A DNA stretch of 54,298 nt. Source: Vulcanibacillus modesticaldus. Its GTDB lineage: Bacteria > Bacillota > Bacilli > Tepidibacillales > Tepidibacillaceae. A program made the translations under genes and the position numbers. Below, piece by piece: positions 49,597-54,298 of this stretch (the first letter of the stretch is position 1; each line of letters starts with the position of its first letter). Under the pieces are notes generated by a model. It searched no databases, had not been told where the DNA came from, and saw only the letters and a program-made list of their open reading frames with translations. The stretch covers positions 1 through 54,298 of the forward strand of contig NZ_MIJF01000003.1 in the NCBI RefSeq assembly GCF_001730235.1, given 5' to 3'.

Positions 49597-49962
49597 ATGG
49601 ACAAAATAATATTTGAAAAAATGCAATTCTACGCATATCATGGTGTATTTGAAGAAGAGAATCGCTTAGGGCAAAAGTTTGAAGTTGATTTAGAAATGTT
49701 TTTGAATTTAAAAAAGGCTGGAAAAAGTGATTGTCTAGAGGATACGGTTAATTATGCAAAAGTTTATGAACTTGTAAAAGATTTACTTATGGGTAAAAGA
49801 AGAAAATTACTAGAATCTTTAGCCGAAAGTATTGCGGAAGAATTATTAGCCTTATTTCCATTAGAAGAGGTTATGGTAAGGGTAAGAAAACTTCAGCCAC
49901 CAATCCCTGGACATTTACAAAGTGTTTCAGTAGAAATTAGAAGGAGTGCTGACGATAGATGA
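49597..49962 (+). CDS. folB: Dihydroneopterin aldolase
   Basis: Converts dihydroneopterin to 6-hydroxymethyl-dihydropterin. 121 aa, T-fold; FYAYHGVFEEENRLGQKFEVD with the key Glu, and the catalytic Lys in VRKLQPPIPG. ATG 49597 with ATGGGGAG upstream. Its TGA overlaps the folK ATG. Confidence 0.95.
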   Translation: MDKIIFEKMQFYAYHGVFEEENRLGQKFEVDLEMFLNLKKAGKSDCLEDTVNYAKVYELVKDLLMGKRRKLLESLAESIAEELLALFPLEEVMVRVRKLQPPIPGHLQSVSVEIRRSADDR

Positions 49963-50447
49963 TCCAGGTCTTTCTAGGATTAGGTTCAAATATTGGTGAT
50001 AGATACCAAAATATGAAAGAAGCTATCTTAACTTTAAACGGGCATAAAAGTATTGAATTAATCAAAGAATCTTCTATATATGAAACAGAACCATTTGGAT
50101 TAAAAGAACAACCTGACTTTTTAAATATGGTTATTGAGATCAATACGATTTTATCCCCGGAAGAACTCTTAGAATATATTCACGAGATAGAACACAAATT
50201 GGGAAGGAAGAGGGAAGTTCACTGGGGACCAAGAACAATCGATATTGATATTTTGCTATATGGTGATAAAATAATTAGAAGTCAAAATTTGCAAGTTCCA
50301 CACCCATATTTATCACAACGATTGTTTGTACTTGTACCTTTATCTGAAATTTATAAAGGTGGTATTCCAGGTGAAGAATTGTCTATAGAGCAATTAATAA
50401 AGCGCCTAGACAGTAGTGAAAATGAAGTTAAGCTTTGGATACCATAG
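49959..50447 (+). CDS. folK: 6-hydroxymethyl-7,8-dihydropterin pyrophosphokinase
   Basis: Activates the pterin for FolP. FLGLGSNIGDR near residue 5, QPDFLNMV, and the Mg-binding WGPRTIDIDILLYG are intact. 162 aa. ATGA overlap with folB. Last gene of the pabBAC-folPBK operon; the small helix-turn-helix gene yazB that follows in B. subtilis is missing. Confidence 0.96.
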   Translation: MIQVFLGLGSNIGDRYQNMKEAILTLNGHKSIELIKESSIYETEPFGLKEQPDFLNMVIEINTILSPEELLEYIHEIEHKLGRKREVHWGPRTIDIDILLYGDKIIRSQNLQVPHPYLSQRLFVLVPLSEIYKGGIPGEELSIEQLIKRLDSSENEVKLWIP

Positions 50448-50491
50448 ATCAAACTTAACAATATACTATATTAGACACCAGGGGGGTATAA

Positions 50492-51478
50492 ATGAGAATA
50501 GGTGATGTTCAATTAGAAAATAATGTAATATTGGCTCCGATGGCGGGGATTAATAACAAAGCTTTTCGAGTCATAGCCAGAGAGTTTGGAACAGGTCTGA
50601 TCACGACAGAAATGATAAGCGATAAAGCAATACTTCAAAAAAATGAACGAACTTTAAAAATGATCGAGATAGATGATAATGAGAGACCTTTGAGTTTACA
50701 AATCTTTGGTGGCGAAAAGGAAAGCTTAGTTGAAGCTGCTAAGGTTATTGATGAGGGAACAAAGGCTGATATTATTGATATTAATATGGGTTGTCCGGTT
50801 CCTAAGGTGACTAAAAATGGCGCAGGTGCTAAATGGCTTCTAGATCCTTTAAGAATTGAAGATGCAATCAAAGCGATAGTTAAAGCTGTGAAAAAACCTG
50901 TTACTGTCAAGATGAGAACCGGATGGGATGCTGAACATATCTATGTAATTGAAAATGCTAAGGCTGTTGAAAGTGCTGGTGCAAGTGCTGTGATCATTCA
51001 TGGTAGGACTAGGGAACAGATGTACTCTGGTAAGGCGGATTGGAATTTAATCTCCAAAGTTAAAGCAACTGTTAAGATTCCAGTGATAGGAAATGGAGAT
51101 ATATTTTCACCTGAAGATGCCAAGAGGATGATTGATCAAACCGGTGTTGATGGGGTTATGATTGGTAGGGCTGCTTTAGGTAATCCTTGGATTTTGTATC
51201 GGACTGTGAAATATCTAACTACAGGCATCCTTTATCCAGAACCTACTCCAAGGGAAAAAATAGATGTTGCCTTTGTTCATCTTGACAAACTCATAGAGCT
51301 AAAGGGTGAGTTATTAGGGGTTAAAGAAATGAGAAAACACGCTGGATGGTATCTAAAGGGTTTACCACAGGCGGCTAAAGTACGTGAGATGATCAATAAA
51401 ATAGAATCAAAAGATGAAATGAAGCAATTATTGATGGGTTATGTTAAGGAGTTAGAAGCTAATACTGCAATTTTTTAG
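50492..51478 (+). CDS. dusB: tRNA-dihydrouridine synthase B
   Basis: FMN/NADPH enzyme that reduces uridines in tRNA. TIM barrel with LAPMAGINNKAFR (14-26), catalytic C101 in NMGCPVPKV, KMRTGWD and GRTREQMYSG. 328 aa. ATG 50492 with CAGGGGGG upstream. Ends with no terminator of its own before the greA promoter; the terminator in the greA leader may also serve it. Confidence 0.94.
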   Translation: MRIGDVQLENNVILAPMAGINNKAFRVIAREFGTGLITTEMISDKAILQKNERTLKMIEIDDNERPLSLQIFGGEKESLVEAAKVIDEGTKADIIDINMGCPVPKVTKNGAGAKWLLDPLRIEDAIKAIVKAVKKPVTVKMRTGWDAEHIYVIENAKAVESAGASAVIIHGRTREQMYSGKADWNLISKVKATVKIPVIGNGDIFSPEDAKRMIDQTGVDGVMIGRAALGNPWILYRTVKYLTTGILYPEPTPREKIDVAFVHLDKLIELKGELLGVKEMRKHAGWYLKGLPQAAKVREMINKIESKDEMKQLLMGYVKELEANTAIF

Positions 51479-51494
51479 ATTTTTTTGGATTTGG

Positions 51495-51523
51495 TTGACA
51501 ATTAAAAATGATTGCAATATAAT
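51495..51523 (+). promoter_or_regulatory. greA: Consensus sigma-A promoter of the greA leader
   Basis: TTGACA (51495-51500), 17-bp spacer, TATAAT (51518-51523): a perfect consensus promoter directly after dusB. Start near 51530, about 184 bases before the greA ATG. Confidence 0.92.
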
Positions 51524-51529
51524 ACCTCC

Positions 51530-51612
51530 ATCAGATTAATAAATTTTTAATATTGGCATGGTAAACCAAAGCTTTGAAGCTTCTTTTTTCTTAACCAGAA
51601 GAAGCTTTTTGT
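51530..51612 (+). ncRNA. Short leader RNA ending in a terminator before greA
   Basis: Between the consensus promoter and greA lies a hairpin pairing 51576-51587 with 51597-51608 (core AAGCTTCTT/AAGAAGCTT), followed by TTTGTTCT. Transcripts would either stop at about 51612, giving an RNA of roughly 83 nt, or read into greA. An upstream TTGG/CCAA helix (near 51553-51568) may compete. E. coli greA has a comparable terminated leader (GraL), but there is no sequence similarity that I can claim. Confidence 0.5.
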
Positions 51613-51713
51613 TCTATCTTTATTATTTTTTTCACATCTTGATTTAGCTCGGATATTTTATTTTTAAAAACATATAATTGGTACTGAAAACTTTTCATAA
51701 AGGGGAATTATTT

Positions 51714-52190
51714 ATGGCTGATAAAGAGGTTATTTTAACACCTTCTGGTTTAAAGAAACTTGAAGAGGAATTAGAGTATTTAAAATCCGTCAAGCGTCAT
51801 GAAGTAGCGGAAAGAATTAAAACAGCGATTGGATATGGTGACATAAGCGAAAATTCAGAGTATGATGACGCTAAAAATGAGCAGGCATTTATTGAAGGAA
51901 GAATAATCACTTTGGAAAAAATGCTAAGAAATGCTCGAGTTATCAATGAAGATGAAGTAGAAACTGATGTTGTAAGTGTTGGTTCAACCGTGAAGTTAAA
52001 AGATCTAGAATATAATGAAATAGTTGAATACACAATCGTAGGCTCTGCTGAGTCTGATCCTATGGCTAATAAAATTTCTAATGAATCACCAGTTGGTAAA
52101 GCACTATTAGGTAAACAAAAGGGTGCAATTGTTGACGTAAATGTTCCAGCTGGAATAATTCAATATGAAATTTTGGATATTAAAAAATAA
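51714..52190 (+). CDS. greA: Transcription elongation factor GreA
   Basis: Enters the RNA polymerase secondary channel and stimulates cleavage of backtracked RNA. N-terminal coiled coil (1-75) with the acidic tip [13 protein letters not shown] (D43, E46) and a C-terminal FKBP-like domain ([13 protein letters not shown]). 158 aa, same as E. coli. ATG 51714 after AAAGGGGAA; an in-frame start at 51678 has no site. The dusB-greA-lysS order is clostridial; B. subtilis keeps greA elsewhere. Confidence 0.96.
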   Translation: MADKEVILTPSGLKKLEEELEYLKSVKRHEVAERIKTAIGYGDISENSEYDDAKNEQAFIEGRIITLEKMLRNARVINEDEVETDVVSVGSTVKLKDLEYNEIVEYTIVGSAESDPMANKISNESPVGKALLGKQKGAIVDVNVPAGIIQYEILDIKK

Positions 52191-53717
<1,527 letters not shown>

Positions 53718-53726
53718 GAAAATATG

Positions 53727-53778
53727 AAGGGTTGACCGAAGGAGAAAATCAATTCCTTTTAGGTTAACCCTTTTCTTT
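53727..53778 (+). terminator. Terminator of lysS
   Basis: 11-bp stem AAGGGTTGACC (53727-53737) with GGTTAACCCTT (53762-53772), one G-T pair, with an inner AAGGA/TCCTT helix, then TTCTTTAT. Confidence 0.88.
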
Positions 53779-53908
53779 ATCTTTCGGGAAATCACGCTTA
53801 TACGAATACAATAATCAAAGATTGGCATTTTTGTTCTAAATAAAGAATGAAGAGATAATAACAAATCAGATAGTTAAACAATGATTTAAAATAAATTTAA
53901 ATAAGTTA

Positions 53909-53937
53909 TTGACAATAGGTAATTGATAGTGTAATAT
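53909..53937 (+). promoter_or_regulatory. rRNA operon promoter P1
   Basis: TTGACA (53909-53914), 17-bp spacer, TAATAT (53932-53937), preceded by an AT-rich tract (53870-53905) that could be an UP element. The 130 bases between the lysS terminator and this promoter hold no gene. Confidence 0.85.
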
Positions 53938-54004
53938 ATCTCTTGTCGCTTCTTTTTAAGGATTAACGACTTATAATGAAACGATTAAATTTAACAAAAA
54001 AATG

Positions 54005-54034
54005 TTGACAAACGCCAACAAGATATGATAAAAT
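54005..54034 (+). promoter_or_regulatory. rRNA operon promoter P2
   Basis: TTGACA (54005-54010), 18-bp spacer, TAAAAT (54029-54034), about 95 bp after P1. Tandem promoters are usual for rrn operons. Confidence 0.8.
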
Positions 54035-54052
54035 GTTAAATGTTGTTGGAAT

Positions 54053-54107
54053 TGCTCTTTGAAAACTGAACAGTGTAACAAGCCAAGCGTGCCACAAGGA
54101 ATTGTGG
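54053..54107 (+). promoter_or_regulatory. rRNA leader: boxA antitermination site and processing hairpin
   Basis: TGCTCTTTGAAAA (54053-54065) matches the rRNA boxA bound by NusB-S10. A 6-bp hairpin CCACAA-GGAA-TTGTGG follows at 54092-54107, within the leader removed during 16S maturation. Confidence 0.8.
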
Positions 54108-54137
54108 GACCAAAGTCAAAGAGAGCTAACTCAAACT

Positions 54138-54298
54138 TTTTATGGAGAGTTTGATCCTGGCTCAGGACGAACGCTGGCGGCGTGCCTAATACATGCAAGT
54201 CGAGCGAAGTTTATGGGAGCTTGCTCCTAATAAACTTAGCGGCGGACGGGTGAGTAACACGTGGGCAACCTGCCTGTAAGACTGGGATAACCCCGGGA
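54138..54298 (+). rRNA. 16S ribosomal RNA, 5' end (partial)
   Basis: Starts at about TTTATGGAGAG and contains GTTTGATCCTGGCTCAG, AACGCTGGCGGCGTGCC, TACATGCAAGTCGAGCG and GGCGGACGGGTGAGTAAC, all universal 16S 5'-domain sequences. The gene continues past the right edge. The mature 5' end is approximate. The position after lysS matches an rRNA operon site in B. subtilis. Confidence 0.97.

Noticed and set aside
51558-51647. A 29-codon open frame in the greA leader that overlaps the terminator, like a leader peptide
   Set aside because: No ribosome binding site precedes its ATG, and the product is hydrophobic only because the region is T-rich.

Overview
The window is a gene-dense, AT-rich chromosomal core segment from an endospore-forming Bacillota bacterium. 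Gene order follows the Bacillus subtilis yaaO-tmk to lysS-rrn interval almost gene for gene: tmk, darA, yaaR, holB, ricT, yabA, yabB, rsmI, abrB, metG, tatD, rnmV, rsmA, veg, sspF, ispE, purR, ridA, spoVG, glmU, prs, ctc, pth, fin, mfd, spoVT, yabM, yabN, rqcP, yabP, yabQ, divIC, yabR, tRNAs, spoIIE, yabS, yabT, tilS, hpt, ftsH, coaX, hslO, yacD, pabBAC, folPBK, dusB, lysS, rRNA. The organism is therefore placed in or next to the Bacillales. Several details are more clostridial: a zinc-ribbon AbrB, a PPIase lipoprotein between mfd and spoVT, fhs, a long-form FolP, and greA between dusB and lysS. An anaerobic or early-branching Bacillales member is my inference; no genus is assigned.

Layout. 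1-5.4 kb: a PLP decarboxylase, then tmk, c-di-AMP receptor, clamp-loader delta prime, RicT and the replication control protein YabA. 5.4-12.3 kb: RNA modification and processing (yabB, rsmI, rnmV, rsmA), a minus-strand abrB with Spo0A boxes, and metG behind a methionine T-box. 12.3-19.5 kb: veg, a spore SASP, ispE, the purine repressor with its own PurBoxes, ridA, spoVG with a sigma-H promoter, glmU-prs-ctc-pth. 19.5-30.5 kb: fin with a sigma-F promoter, mfd, two folding or sporulation genes, lipid II-type flippase relative yabM, yabN, rqcP, yabPQ, divIC, yabR.

30.5-38.6 kb: four tRNA genes (fMet, Met, Glu, Val), spoIIE with a Spo0A-type promoter, yabS-yabT, an inserted split threonine/serine exporter pair, tilS and hpt. 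38.7-45.3 kb: ftsH, fhs, coaX, hslO, yacD. 45.4-50.5 kb: a full p-aminobenzoate and folate operon. 50.5-54.3 kb: dusB, greA with a terminator-containing leader, lysS, and the start of an rRNA operon that runs off the right edge.

Functionally the window joins translation and RNA maturation, nucleotide and one-carbon metabolism, and early sporulation control (Spo0A, sigma-H, sigma-F and sigma-G targets). All genes except abrB are on the plus strand. I saw no mobile element, prophage, CRISPR array or obvious pseudogene, and no convincing wholly new system. The most worthwhile leads are the greA leader RNA, the PurBox pair at purR, the Spo0A sites at abrB and spoIIE, the ctc leader, and the lineage-specific insertions and losses against the B. 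subtilis order.
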